DNA of 64,000 bases, from NCBI GenBank assembly GCA_018267275.1, contig JAFDYV010000004.1, positions 558,001 to 622,000 on the forward strand, read 5' to 3'. Positions within the stretch are counted from its first letter, which is position 1. Every line of letters begins with the position of its first letter. The notes beneath the pieces were generated by a model that was not told where the DNA came from, searched no databases, and worked only from the letters and a program-made list of their open reading frames with translations. Positions 25,655-33,914 of this stretch are shown one piece after another. This DNA is from Bacteroidota bacterium (GTDB lineage Bacteria > Bacteroidota > Bacteroidia > Cytophagales > Cyclobacteriaceae). A program made the translations under genes and the position numbers.

Positions 25655-25714
25655 AATTGACAAAACGCAGTTGACAACGCTTTGTCAATTGCCATTGGCC
25701 TGTTGTCAACTGAC
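25655..25714. repeat. Heptad-periodic hairpin, word ANTTGAC, inside the efflux operon
   Basis: Units AATTGAC, AAAACGC, AGTTGAC (25655-25675) are followed by the reverse-strand words TGTCAAT and TGTCAAC in 7-base register. Arms AGTTGACAA (25669-25677) and TTGTCAACT (25703-25711) pair perfectly. It abuts the stop codon of the ATPase gene. Confidence 0.65.
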
Positions 25715-26451
25715 TAATCATCTCCTCGTTTCGCCCTTCTCGCCAATTTCAAAAACACGCCTGCCATATCGCTTGCTGAAAATTGCTCTTTCAATTCCGT
25801 GGGTGTACCCAGTGCGTCAATGCGCCCATCTACCATGATACTTACTCGGTCGCAATACTCCGCCTCATCCATGTAATGGGTAGTCACGAACACGGTAGTG
25901 CCTGCATGCGCGGCTTCATAGATCATTGTCCAGAATTCGCGCCTCGTTACAGGATCTACTCCGCCTGTGGGTTCATCCAGAAACACAATCTGGGGTTCGT
26001 GCACCATTGCCACTGAAAAGGAAAGTTTTTGTCGCCACCCCAGCGGCAACGACTTCACCAGTGTGTTCGCCTGTTCGCTCAGTCCCAGGTGCTGTAGCAT
26101 AAAATCAGTCTTCGATTTTATCTGTCCATCTGTCAATCCATAAATACCTCCATAGAAGCGGATGTTCTCTTTGATTGTCAAGTCTTCGTACAGCGAAAAT
26201 TTCTGACTCATGTAGCCGATGCTCTTTTTGATTTTCTCTGCCTCGCGAAACAAATCAAAGCCCGCCACCGTGGCCTCGCCTCGCGTGGGGAACGAAAGCC
26301 CGCACAGCATGCGCATAGCTGTAGTTTTGCCCGCACCATTCGCTCCAAGAAATCCAAAAATCTCTCCCCGCTTCACGTCAAACGAAATGTTGTCCACCGC
26401 AGTAAAGCTGCCGAATTGCTTGGTTAAGTTTTGTACTGCTATGGCGTTCAT
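25714..26451 (-). CDS. ABC transporter ATP-binding protein (YbhF C-terminal-half-like)
   Basis: A 245-residue ATPase. Walker A is LGANGAGKTTAMRM near residue 34 and Walker B is QIVFLDEPTGGVDP. The signature is the unusual LPLGWRQKL in place of LSGGQ, as in the second half of YbhF-type fused ATPases, and the switch His is in FVTTHYMDEAEYCDR. Together with the next ATPase it corresponds to a split YbhF. Gap to that gene is 4 bases. Confidence 0.94.
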   Translation of the reverse strand: MNAIAVQNLTKQFGSFTAVDNISFDVKRGEIFGFLGANGAGKTTAMRMLCGLSFPTRGEATVAGFDLFREAEKIKKSIGYMSQKFSLYEDLTIKENIRFYGGIYGLTDGQIKSKTDFMLQHLGLSEQANTLVKSLPLGWRQKLSFSVAMVHEPQIVFLDEPTGGVDPVTRREFWTMIYEAAHAGTTVFVTTHYMDEAEYCDRVSIMVDGRIDALGTPTELKEQFSASDMAGVFLKLARRAKRGDD

Positions 26452-26455
26452 TCTT

Positions 26456-27376
26456 TTACTTGTTCATCAGTTTCATAAACGAATCCTCAATGGTTGGCTC
26501 GGTGCGTTTGAACTGAGCATCCGCAATTCCTTTCTTCTTCAAGGCCGTTTCTATTTCCAATATCGACTGCCCATCGTTATGAAAAATCACATGATGCTCC
26601 TGCCCAAAAGGGTAGCACGAAAAAACTTCGTACATCGATTTTAATTCTTTCATCAGCACATACATGTCGCTGGCGCGTACGGACCACAGCGGTTTGCCAA
26701 GCTTGTTCATGATGCCCTTGGGAGTATCGATGTCCAGCAAACTTCCCTGCTGAATCAATGCCACACGGTCGCACAAGCTCGCCTCATCCATATAAGGCGT
26801 TGATACCACGATGGTGATGTTTTGCTTTTGCAGTTGCCGCAGCAATTCCCAAAACTCTTGTCTGGACACGGCATCTACCCCCGTAGTTGGTTCATCCAAA
26901 AACAACACAGATGGTTTGTGAATGAGTGCGCAGCACAAGGCCAACTTCTGTTTCATCCCACCCGAGAGTGCACCTGCCTTGCGATGCTTGAATTTTTCTA
27001 TCTGGATATAAATGTCTTTCACCAGATCGTAGTTCTCCTCGATAGTAGTATCAAAAAGTGTGGCAAAAAAAGAAAGGTTCTCCTCCACCGATAAATCCTG
27101 ATACAACGAAAAGCGCCCCGGCATGTAACCCACCCGCTTGCGAATGGCTTTGAAATCTTTCACCACGTCAAACCCATCTACACTGGCGCTGCCACTGTCG
27201 GCAATCATCAGCGTAGTGAGAATGCGGAACAGCGTTGTCTTGCCCGCACCATCCGGCCCAATCAACCCAAACAATTCGCCCTGCTCTACATCAAAAGAAA
27301 TCTCTTTCAACGCCTGCACCGAACCCTTATTGGCTTTGAAGGACTTTTGTACGCCATTGACAATTACTGACTTCAT
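26456..27376 (-). CDS. ABC transporter ATP-binding protein (YbhF N-terminal-half-like)
   Basis: A 306-residue ATPase. Walker A is the variant GPDGAGKTTLFR typical of the YbhF first half, the signature LSGGMKQKLALCCALI is canonical, and Walker B is SVLFLDEPTTGVDA. A C-terminal extension of about 80 residues follows the nucleotide-binding domain. The start at 27376 (MKSVIVNGVQKSF) is preferred over an upstream one at 27415 whose residues are encoded by repeat DNA. The switch His position reads VVSTPYMDEA, so His is replaced by Pro and this site may be catalytically weak, making the two ATPases asymmetric. Confidence 0.93.
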   Translation of the reverse strand: MKSVIVNGVQKSFKANKGSVQALKEISFDVEQGELFGLIGPDGAGKTTLFRILTTLMIADSGSASVDGFDVVKDFKAIRKRVGYMPGRFSLYQDLSVEENLSFFATLFDTTIEENYDLVKDIYIQIEKFKHRKAGALSGGMKQKLALCCALIHKPSVLFLDEPTTGVDAVSRQEFWELLRQLQKQNITIVVSTPYMDEASLCDRVALIQQGSLLDIDTPKGIMNKLGKPLWSVRASDMYVLMKELKSMYEVFSCYPFGQEHHVIFHNDGQSILEIETALKKKGIADAQFKRTEPTIEDSFMKLMNK

Positions 27377-27386
27377 TTGGTACAAA

Positions 27387-27442
27387 GTTGACAGTTGACA
27401 AATCTCAATAGACAATTCGCGGGCGTTGTCAATTGTCTATTG
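27387..27442. repeat. Heptad-periodic hairpin, word GTTGACA, inside the efflux operon
   Basis: Units GTTGACA, GTTGACA, AATCTCA, ATAGACA (27387-27414) precede a perfect 11-base inverted repeat: CAATAGACAAT at 27406-27416 and ATTGTCTATTG at 27432-27442. The right arm covers the stop codon of the hlyD-like gene. Confidence 0.7.
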
Positions 27443-28345
27443 CTTATTTAGTTTCACATCGCCATACATCCCCAACTTCAAATAGCCATCGTTCTTCACG
27501 GTAATCTTCACGGCATACACGAGGTTGGCACGTTCTTCTTTCGTTTGAATGGTTTTCGGTGTAAACTCTGCCTTGTCCGAAATCCAAGCAATGGTTCCGG
27601 AATAGCTTTTGGTTCCCTTGCCATCGTCCACCAATACGTTCACCGATTGGCCCAGCTTTATTTGAGGTAACTGAGTCCCCGTCAGGTAGGCGCGTAGCGT
27701 CATCGTCTCCAGGTTGGCAATTTTGTACAAAGCCTTTCCAGGAGCTGTCACTTCATCTTTCTCCACATATTTGGTGAGCACCGTTCCGGAGAGGGGGTTA
27801 ACCAAAATAGATTTCTTGATTTGGTCATTCAGTTGGTCGACCTGCGCTTTCAGGGGGAGGGTTTCGCTTTGAAGGGAACGGGATGTAATCGATAGCGAAG
27901 ATTTGGTGGCATTGTACTGCTTTTGCAAAAAGGCCAATTGAGCATTTAAATCATCCAATTGCTTTTGCGTAGCTGCGTCTGACTTCAATAAATTTTCAAT
28001 CCGCTTCTTTTCAAACTCAGCCGTTGTGATTTGCTCTTTGATGGTGGCCAGCTGCGATGACATGTCGGGTTGTTTCGCCAATACCGCACGCATAGAATAG
28101 GTCAGTTGTTTTTTACGAAGGAATAGTTGAGTCGTGTCGATGTAGCCGATCACTTCGTTGGCTTTTAGTTGTTGACCTTCGGCAACGGCAAATTCAACAA
28201 CTCTACCTGTGGCTTCCGATGACACGATGGTTTCTTCTGCCTCAAAATTTCCAGAGGCATCAAAATCATTGGATGAATTTTTGCAAGCTGAAAATGTCAG
28301 CAGCAAAACAAACACGATCGGTAGGAATTTAAATGAATTGCTCAT
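27437..28345 (-). CDS. HlyD-family periplasmic adaptor, lipoprotein
   Basis: A 302-residue membrane-fusion protein (YbhG-like). The lipobox LTFSAC puts the lipidated Cys at residue 21. Biotinyl-lipoyl-like half-motifs flank a coiled-coil hairpin (about 75-175), followed by a beta-barrel part (VNPLSGTVLTKYVEKDEVTA, LVDDGKGTKSYSGTI). It links the inner-membrane ABC pump to the TolC-type channel encoded 15 bases upstream. Confidence 0.94.
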   Translation of the reverse strand: MSNSFKFLPIVFVLLLTFSACKNSSNDFDASGNFEAEETIVSSEATGRVVEFAVAEGQQLKANEVIGYIDTTQLFLRKKQLTYSMRAVLAKQPDMSSQLATIKEQITTAEFEKKRIENLLKSDAATQKQLDDLNAQLAFLQKQYNATKSSLSITSRSLQSETLPLKAQVDQLNDQIKKSILVNPLSGTVLTKYVEKDEVTAPGKALYKIANLETMTLRAYLTGTQLPQIKLGQSVNVLVDDGKGTKSYSGTIAWISDKAEFTPKTIQTKEERANLVYAVKITVKNDGYLKLGMYGDVKLNKQ

Positions 28346-28360
28346 CGTACTGGGGGGTTG

Positions 28361-29620
28361 TTAATTTCCTGAAATATTTTGATACGCATATTGTGACAAC
28401 TGCAACTGAATTTGATGCAAAAGTCGGTTTTGTTTGGCTTGGTCTTCCGCATTCAACTCACGAAGCAAGTCGTTGGTAGAGATCACTCCATTTTCATGCT
28501 GTGCTTTTGCTGTGGAACTGATATTGGATCGCAAGGCTACAATTTTGTCGTCCACTTCGATCAGCTTCGCCAGCTTCATTACTTCCTGGCTTTGTTGCTT
28601 CAATTGCAAATGCGTGTTGAATAGAAATGTTTCTTTTTGATAATTCAATTGTTGCACATTTAGATTCAACAGCTGCTTATCACGATTGGCGTTGTAGAGC
28701 CCCGACAAATTCCAATTGAAGCGCAATCCGCCAATGTAATATCCTGCAAAATCGTTGAGCAAGGCGTTCAATCCGGGTCGGCCATATCCACCTTGGAGAA
28801 ATAAATTGAACCTTGGCAAATTGCGAGTCTGTGCCGATTTGTATTGTGCCTCCAACAACGAAGCTTGTGAATTGTACAGCAATAATTCCGGACGACTGAT
28901 GGCGGACGTTTCTTGAAACGTAAGCACCGCTGGGTTGTCGAACACTGTCTCTTCACCTATTTTTTGATTGATGAAATAGCTAAGCATATCGATATAAGCC
29001 GTTCTCAACGATTTCATTTCGATCGCCCGTTGGTCAGCTTTCAATAATTCAGCTTTTAAAATATCCGCATTCGATTTAAAGGATGTTCCGTTTTGAATGG
29101 CCGCTTCCGTTTTGTTCAAACTCGTTTGCAAATCCTTTTTAAGCAATCCGATTTGATTGAGTTGTGCATCGGCCATTAAAATACCGAAGTACAGTTGATT
29201 AATACGCTCTTTCACTTTATACAACTCCACCTCCACTCGTTGGTCTTCTACTTTTGCATTGGCCTCGGCAATGGCCGATTGTTGTTTGATGGTGCCTCCA
29301 TCGTACAATGCCTGATTCACTTCACCATAAACACGATACTGATCTTTGCTCAATGGCTGAATATCCACACCCGGAAAAGAAATCGGCACCTTGGTCACTT
29401 CTGATTGATAGGTAGCTTGTCCTATAATGGTGAATTGCGGCAAAAAGCCGGAGTGGGCGTTAGCCACGCTGTAGTCTTTACTTTTCACAAGCAACTCTTT
29501 CTGCTTGATCAAGGGAAAATTCTGTAGGGCGAGTTCATGACATTTATCAAGAGTAAGCCCTTGCCCAAATAGTTGGTACGAAATCGCTTCGATAATTAAT
29601 AGAAACAAAATTCGTTTCAT
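28361..29620 (-). CDS. TolC-family outer-membrane channel
   Basis: A 419-residue outer-membrane efflux protein with a signal peptide (MKRILFLLIIEAISYQLFGQ). Two OEP repeats are visible, each with long amphipathic helices and a beta-strand pair (SGFLPQFTIIGQATYQSE in the first, TRNLPRFNLFLQGGYGRPG in the second). Its start overlaps the tetR stop by 4 bases. It would form the trimeric exit duct of the operon's pump. Confidence 0.94.
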   Translation of the reverse strand: MKRILFLLIIEAISYQLFGQGLTLDKCHELALQNFPLIKQKELLVKSKDYSVANAHSGFLPQFTIIGQATYQSEVTKVPISFPGVDIQPLSKDQYRVYGEVNQALYDGGTIKQQSAIAEANAKVEDQRVEVELYKVKERINQLYFGILMADAQLNQIGLLKKDLQTSLNKTEAAIQNGTSFKSNADILKAELLKADQRAIEMKSLRTAYIDMLSYFINQKIGEETVFDNPAVLTFQETSAISRPELLLYNSQASLLEAQYKSAQTRNLPRFNLFLQGGYGRPGLNALLNDFAGYYIGGLRFNWNLSGLYNANRDKQLLNLNVQQLNYQKETFLFNTHLQLKQQSQEVMKLAKLIEVDDKIVALRSNISSTAKAQHENGVISTNDLLRELNAEDQAKQNRLLHQIQLQLSQYAYQNISGN

Positions 29621-30249
29621 TTTGAAGTTGGTTTTATTGAAAGCAAAATAAATTCACTAACCTGCCCAATTCGATGAGCCATCATATTGTCGAATTTTTT
29701 GTCATCCAGCTCAAGGACTGATTTTAAAACCGGCTTAGCGATCATGGGGTAAATACACAGCGACATGATGTTGATGAGCAATTGACCGGGCTCGATTTTA
29801 TTGATGGTTTTTGATCTAATCGCATCATTGACTAAAACTGAAAATCGTTTCAAGATTAAGTTGGGCGACATGCCTGAAGCTTTGGCATGGTTCAATAGGC
29901 GTTCAGGCGACTGTTGCAGTTCTTGCAAAACGAAAAGCGGCAAATACGGATTGGCGACAATTAATGTGATCTCGTGTTTCACCATTTCGCGAATCACGTC
30001 TTCTAATTTTCTATCTGAAAAAACGATTTGACCTAAACCTGAAAAAAACTCTTTTACCTTTTGTTCAAAAATTAGATCGAACATTTTGTCTTTGCTACGG
30101 AAGTAATAATGCAGCAATGCACGGTTTATATTAGCTTCTTTTGCGATGTCGTCCATGCGAGCGGCCGCATATCCCTTTTGCGTGAAAACTTTCATGGCCG
30201 CCTCTAAAACCAGTTTTTCGGTTTGATTGTCTCGCTTTTCCTTAGCCAT
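29617..30249 (-). CDS. TetR/AcrR-family transcriptional regulator
   Basis: A 210-residue regulator. The N-terminal HTH is at about residues 12-58 (VFTQKGYAAARMDDIAKEAN and NRALLHYYFRSKDKMFDLIF). The C-terminal domain is helical and probably binds a ligand. It is the first gene of the efflux operon and overlaps tolC by 4 bases, so it most likely represses its own operon. A 73-base AT-rich region upstream contains the likely operator, including AATTAATTGAATT-like palindromic sequence near 30280. Confidence 0.94.
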   Translation of the reverse strand: MAKEKRDNQTEKLVLEAAMKVFTQKGYAAARMDDIAKEANINRALLHYYFRSKDKMFDLIFEQKVKEFFSGLGQIVFSDRKLEDVIREMVKHEITLIVANPYLPLFVLQELQQSPERLLNHAKASGMSPNLILKRFSVLVNDAIRSKTINKIEPGQLLINIMSLCIYPMIAKPVLKSVLELDDKKFDNMMAHRIGQVSEFILLSIKPTSK

Positions 30250-30322
30250 CTTATTTAACTAAAATGTTAAACTATAACGCTAATTAATTGAATTGGTTAC
30301 GATTTTTCAAAAAATTTGGAGA

Positions 30323-30871
30323 TTAGGTCAGAGTTTGTGTTCGGGATAATTGCTTTACCAACCTTTTTATCTGTGGCAAATGGTGCAAAAAATGTTCGTG
30401 AAAGAATCGGAGCGCCTGGCTTGCATTTAATTTCCCCGCCACCACATGTTTGTAAATCTTTCGTTTGCTTTGGTGAGGCTGGATTCTGTCAAGCAGCTCC
30501 TTGATCTCGTTTCGCACTAAATCCCATTCTTCCTCAAGCTGTTGTAATGACGTGGCGCGGATGGTCTGCTGCACCACCGCCTGAGGCGCCTTAAATTTTA
30601 ATGGCAACCGCTGACTGATGATTAATAAGCTCATCTTTACCTCTTCCCAAAGTCCGGTGTCTAACGCATTTTCTATCCCCTGTATTTTCTTTTGCATGTA
30701 CATAACAGAAAGCCGCTCGGCAGTGATCAGGTGCGCGATGATTTGTAAAATGGACCACCGATTTTCATTACTGGCCGCAAGCAGTTCGGCCGGTAAATTT
30801 TGCATCTCCTTCAAAAATGATGCACGCCTCTCTTCGAGATGCTGATAGGAACTCTGTAAACGATCAATCAT
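30323..30871 (-). CDS. DinB-fold protein
   Basis: A 182-residue four-helix-bundle protein resembling DinB_2/DUF1569. The metal-site His residues could be those in IIAHLITAERLS (near residue 46) and the C-terminal HEHFLHHLPQIKRL (near 158). Family members include thiol transferases such as bacillithiol S-transferase, though many have no known role. It is alone on the minus strand and divergent from the RDD gene. Confidence 0.8.
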   Translation of the reverse strand: MIDRLQSSYQHLEERRASFLKEMQNLPAELLAASNENRWSILQIIAHLITAERLSVMYMQKKIQGIENALDTGLWEEVKMSLLIISQRLPLKFKAPQAVVQQTIRATSLQQLEEEWDLVRNEIKELLDRIQPHQSKRKIYKHVVAGKLNASQALRFFHEHFLHHLPQIKRLVKQLSRTQTLT

Positions 30872-30885
30872 AACCTAAAATACAC

Positions 30886-30917
30886 ATTGACAATTGAGCA
30901 TCTAATTAATAACTTTC
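30886..30917 (+). promoter_or_regulatory. Candidate Bacteroidota-type promoter for the RDD gene
   Basis: ATTG (30886-30889) and TAACTTTC (30910-30917) are separated by 20 bases, close to the phylum consensus TTTG-N19..21-TAnnTTTG with one mismatch in each box. The -33 part also forms two heptad units ATTGACA-ATTGAGC, the same word as the repeats in the nearby efflux operon. Untested. Confidence 0.35.
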
Positions 30918-30949
30918 AAGACCTAAAACAAACTTAAACCCTTAACACT

Positions 30950-31426
30950 ATGGAACAGTATGCAGGATTCTGGAAACGATTCGGTGCGATTATCATTGAC
31001 GGTATTATTATTTGGGTACTTCAGGCCTTTGTTTTTGTTCCGATTTTGGGAGCGCTCGGGCTCGGCTTTTTTAACAACATGGAAGACCTGCAGAGCGGAG
31101 ATCCTGAAGCAGCAATGGGCATGGTTGGAGCAATCATTGCTGCCGCTGGGGCAATTTGGGTGCTGACGATGATTATCCAAGTACTCTACTTTACTTTTAT
31201 GGAATCGTCCAAAACGCAGGCTACACTTGGTAAAATGGCACTTGGAATCATCGTGACAGACATGAACGGAGCTCCATTGAACTTTTCAAAAGCGCTGGTG
31301 CGTAATCTTTGTCGCCTGTTGTCAAATTTTACAATGCTTATTGGCTATATCATTGCAGCGTTTACCGCAAAGAAACAAGCGCTGCACGACATCATTGCCG
31401 GCACGCTCGTTGTTAACAAAAAATAG
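30950..31426 (+). CDS. RDD-family membrane protein
   Basis: A 158-residue protein starting with MEQYAGFWKRFGAIIIDGII, which contains the Arg and Asp-Gly residues of the RDD signature. Three hydrophobic helices follow, and the last part carries TLGKMALGIIV and LHDIIAGTLVV, both family hallmarks. RDD proteins include Na+/H+ antiporter-like and uncharacterised membrane proteins. It is a single gene between a likely promoter and a bidirectional terminator. Confidence 0.9.
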   Translation: MEQYAGFWKRFGAIIIDGIIIWVLQAFVFVPILGALGLGFFNNMEDLQSGDPEAAMGMVGAIIAAAGAIWVLTMIIQVLYFTFMESSKTQATLGKMALGIIVTDMNGAPLNFSKALVRNLCRLLSNFTMLIGYIIAAFTAKKQALHDIIAGTLVVNKK

Positions 31427-31448
31427 TCGGTCACTTTTCTTGAAATCG

Positions 31449-31475
31449 AAAAAAGCTCCATCGTGGAGCTTTTTT
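31449..31475. terminator. Bidirectional terminator between RDD and lipid kinase genes
   Basis: A perfectly symmetric hairpin: AAAAAAGCTCCA (31449-31460), loop TCG, then TGGAGCTTTTTT (31464-31475). It carries an A tract and a T tract, so it can stop both the plus-strand RDD transcript and the converging lipid kinase transcript, whose stop codon overlaps its right edge. Confidence 0.85.
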
Positions 31476-32362
31476 CATCTGAGCATATTGATGGCGTTGT
31501 TGTGCATTCGAATGGTTGCCGGCAGCCATCCTATCAATTCACCGTCTGCTTCGAGCTGGGCTGGTTTTGCCGATGAAAGGACTAAATCACTTGCCACACT
31601 ATAGTGAACTTGCCGCGCATTCACTTTTTGTTTGTTCTTTAAGTGCTGCAAGTACCACAAGAACTTTGCCAGCGGTACGTCTCCACCTACAAACAAATTA
31701 AACAGGCCGTCATCCAGATTTGCTTGCGGTGCTACGTAAATCTTATTTCCAAAGGACTTGCCATTGGCAATCGCTACCACGCGCGCGCTCCCCTTCCAGC
31801 TAAACTGCTCCGAAACCAACTCCAATTCTTCCGGTTGATGGGAAAAGAAAGTTTTAACAATTGCTGCCAAATATCGCCCTTGTGCTCCCAGCCAACTCGG
31901 CATGTTGGCCATCTCCGCTACAGTGGTTGGACCCATTCCTGCACTACATACATTCATGAAATACTCCTCTATCGCATTACCGCGATTGTCGTGGCAGTAT
32001 ATCTTGCCGATATCTGTCGAATGAGGTGGGTTTTGCAATAACTCCAATAAATATTTTGCGTCTGCACGAATTTCGCTGGCGCCCGCGAAATCATTTCCAG
32101 ACCCAATTGGGATTACACCCAGAACCGGTCTATTTGGCAAGGTCATTATGCCATTCAGCACTTGGTGTAATGTGCCATCGCCACCGGCTGCTAACAACAC
32201 ATCACAATTTGAGCCCTGAGTAGCGGCCAGATCACGAGCGTGCCCGGCAAACTTGGTTTCAAAAACTGTTGTTTGATGATGGGCCTGCAAGGCTGGCAAT
32301 ATAGACGAGTAGAACTTTCGCTTTTTGCGTGAAACAGCGTTGAGGATGATGCCTACTCTCAA
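31475..32362 (-). CDS. Diacylglycerol/lipid kinase (YegS/DgkB-like)
   Basis: A 295-residue lipid kinase. The N-terminal nucleotide-binding domain has VGIILNAVSRKKRK and the glycine-rich AAGGDGTLHQVLNGIM near residue 57, followed by VLGVIPIGSGNDFA. The C-terminal beta-sandwich ends in LEADGELIGWLP. It phosphorylates diacylglycerol or a related lipid at the membrane. It converges on the RDD gene across the shared terminator. Confidence 0.94.
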   Translation of the reverse strand: MRVGIILNAVSRKKRKFYSSILPALQAHHQTTVFETKFAGHARDLAATQGSNCDVLLAAGGDGTLHQVLNGIMTLPNRPVLGVIPIGSGNDFAGASEIRADAKYLLELLQNPPHSTDIGKIYCHDNRGNAIEEYFMNVCSAGMGPTTVAEMANMPSWLGAQGRYLAAIVKTFFSHQPEELELVSEQFSWKGSARVVAIANGKSFGNKIYVAPQANLDDGLFNLFVGGDVPLAKFLWYLQHLKNKQKVNARQVHYSVASDLVLSSAKPAQLEADGELIGWLPATIRMHNNAINMLR

Positions 32363-32413
32363 GTGAAATTCAAATTCTAACGTTCCGACTAATTGAATTT
32401 TGTAATCAATTCA

Positions 32414-33526
32414 CTATTTGCAGTTCTTTTTGATGGCGGCCTTGGCTTCAGCTGAGCCCAGTTCTTCTGCCCGTTTGAAATCCAGGCAACCATCGTAGTT
32501 GTTGCTCATGGCAATTTTCACCAATGCCCGTTGATAATATGTTTCAGCGTCATTTGGATAAATGTCGATGGATGCAGTATAATCTTCAACCGCTCCTGCG
32601 TAGTCTTCTTTTTGTGTTTTGCTCAGCGCTCGGTTATCGTAGTAGGTGGGGTTGTCACTATCCAATTCAATTGCCTTGGTGTAATCGGTAATGGCGCCAT
32701 CGTAGTCTTGCATGGTGTGTTTTAGCACTCCGCGCAGGTTAAAGGTCTCGGGGTCATCGTTGTCTAGCTCCAGCGACTTATTATAGTCTTCAAGTGCCCC
32801 TTTTAAATCTTCTTTCGCGGTTTTCGCAAGCGCCCTGTTCTCATACTTCAGTGGATCTTTGGGGTCAATCTTGATTGCTTGGTCATAGTCGGCAATTGCT
32901 TTATCAAAATTGCTGGTATTGTAAAATGCCACTCCGCGGTAGTTGTAGAGGTTAGCATCATTCTTATCGATGTCAATGGCTTTGGTATAATCGTCAATTG
33001 CGCTGATGTATTCGCCCAATTCAGATTTAACAATTCCACGGTTGAAGTATTTGTCGTCATCGATCGGGCCTAGCTCCAGGGCTTTTGAGAAATCGAAATA
33101 GGCGCCTTGCAAGTCTTCAATGTTGTACTTGGCGAAGCCGCGATTTGTATATGCTTCAGTGTACTTGGCATTGAATCGTATTGCCTTGTCTAGGTCCACA
33201 ATGGCTCCTTCATCATCCCCTAAATTTACTTTGGCTTCTCCCCGATAGTTAAAAGCTTCAGCCAAGGTAGAATCGATGTCGAGCGCAAAGTTGAAATCAC
33301 CAATGGCGCCATAGAAGTCGCGCAAGCCCATTTTTGCACGGCCGCGCATGATATAAGCCGTTTTATTTTTAGGATTGGCCTCAAGCACTTTGGTGAGATC
33401 TGCTTTTGCTTCAATAAAGTTGAGCGATGCAATTTTGCGCTTGGCCACATCCAACTGCTGATCGATGGTTTGGGCCAGCGCGCTAGCTGCCATTCCGCAA
33501 AGAACAAGTACAAAAATACGTTTCAT
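32414..33526 (-). CDS. TPR-repeat protein, exported
   Basis: The 370-residue protein starts at 33526 with a signal peptide (MKRIFVLVLCGMAASALAQ). A longer frame upstream adds 16 residues before the signal and is less likely. The mature part is about ten consecutive 34-residue tetratricopeptide repeats, with consensus A-x-x-x-x-G-x-x-Y-x-x-A-I-x-D-Y-T-K-A-I-E-L-D (Asp-rich variants). Such arrays bind protein partners. No enzymatic domain is present. It stands alone, so its partners are unknown. Confidence 0.92.
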   Translation of the reverse strand: MKRIFVLVLCGMAASALAQTIDQQLDVAKRKIASLNFIEAKADLTKVLEANPKNKTAYIMRGRAKMGLRDFYGAIGDFNFALDIDSTLAEAFNYRGEAKVNLGDDEGAIVDLDKAIRFNAKYTEAYTNRGFAKYNIEDLQGAYFDFSKALELGPIDDDKYFNRGIVKSELGEYISAIDDYTKAIDIDKNDANLYNYRGVAFYNTSNFDKAIADYDQAIKIDPKDPLKYENRALAKTAKEDLKGALEDYNKSLELDNDDPETFNLRGVLKHTMQDYDGAITDYTKAIELDSDNPTYYDNRALSKTQKEDYAGAVEDYTASIDIYPNDAETYYQRALVKIAMSNNYDGCLDFKRAEELGSAEAKAAIKKNCK

Positions 33527-33604
33527 AGCTTCGTTAGAACGAAGCAATTTATGAAATGGCCGCAACATGCCCAATGTGCTTGCGAAACGAATGTTTTGAT
33601 TAGT

Positions 33605-33826
33605 TCAAGAATGTGCTGCGTTAGGGCGATTAATGCGCGCCAGGGCTTCTTCAATTTCTTTTAAAAGCACCTGTTTTTCAACAATGTCTGGTGGTAAGTT
33701 CCCACCCTCTGATTTTAGAATTAGTTGTCGAAACATGTTCACGTCTTCTTTTAGCACCTTAGCAGTATGCTGTAGGGCGAGTTTCATTTTTTCCATAGCA
33801 TTTGGTTTTGCGTTGATACGGTTCAC
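33605..33826 (-). CDS. Small coiled-coil protein, 73 residues (candidate)
   Basis: An open frame between the TPR gene and the divergent amidohydrolase gene. It is helical and charged (MEKMKLALQHTAKVLKEDVN, PPDIVEKQVLLKEIEEALAR), with heptad-like hydrophobic spacing and no membrane span. A second possible start is Met11. I do not recognise a family. Coding is supported by good codon usage, absence of a better gene on either strand and its fit to the gap. Confidence 0.5.
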   Translation of the reverse strand: MNRINAKPNAMEKMKLALQHTAKVLKEDVNMFRQLILKSEGGNLPPDIVEKQVLLKEIEEALARINRPNAAHS

Positions 33827-33914
33827 GGTGCATTAGACACCCTGCTTTGATGAAGGTTTAGACCTTTGATGTAATTTTATTACCGTTTCTAACGCTTCCA
33901 CGTACATTCGCAAT

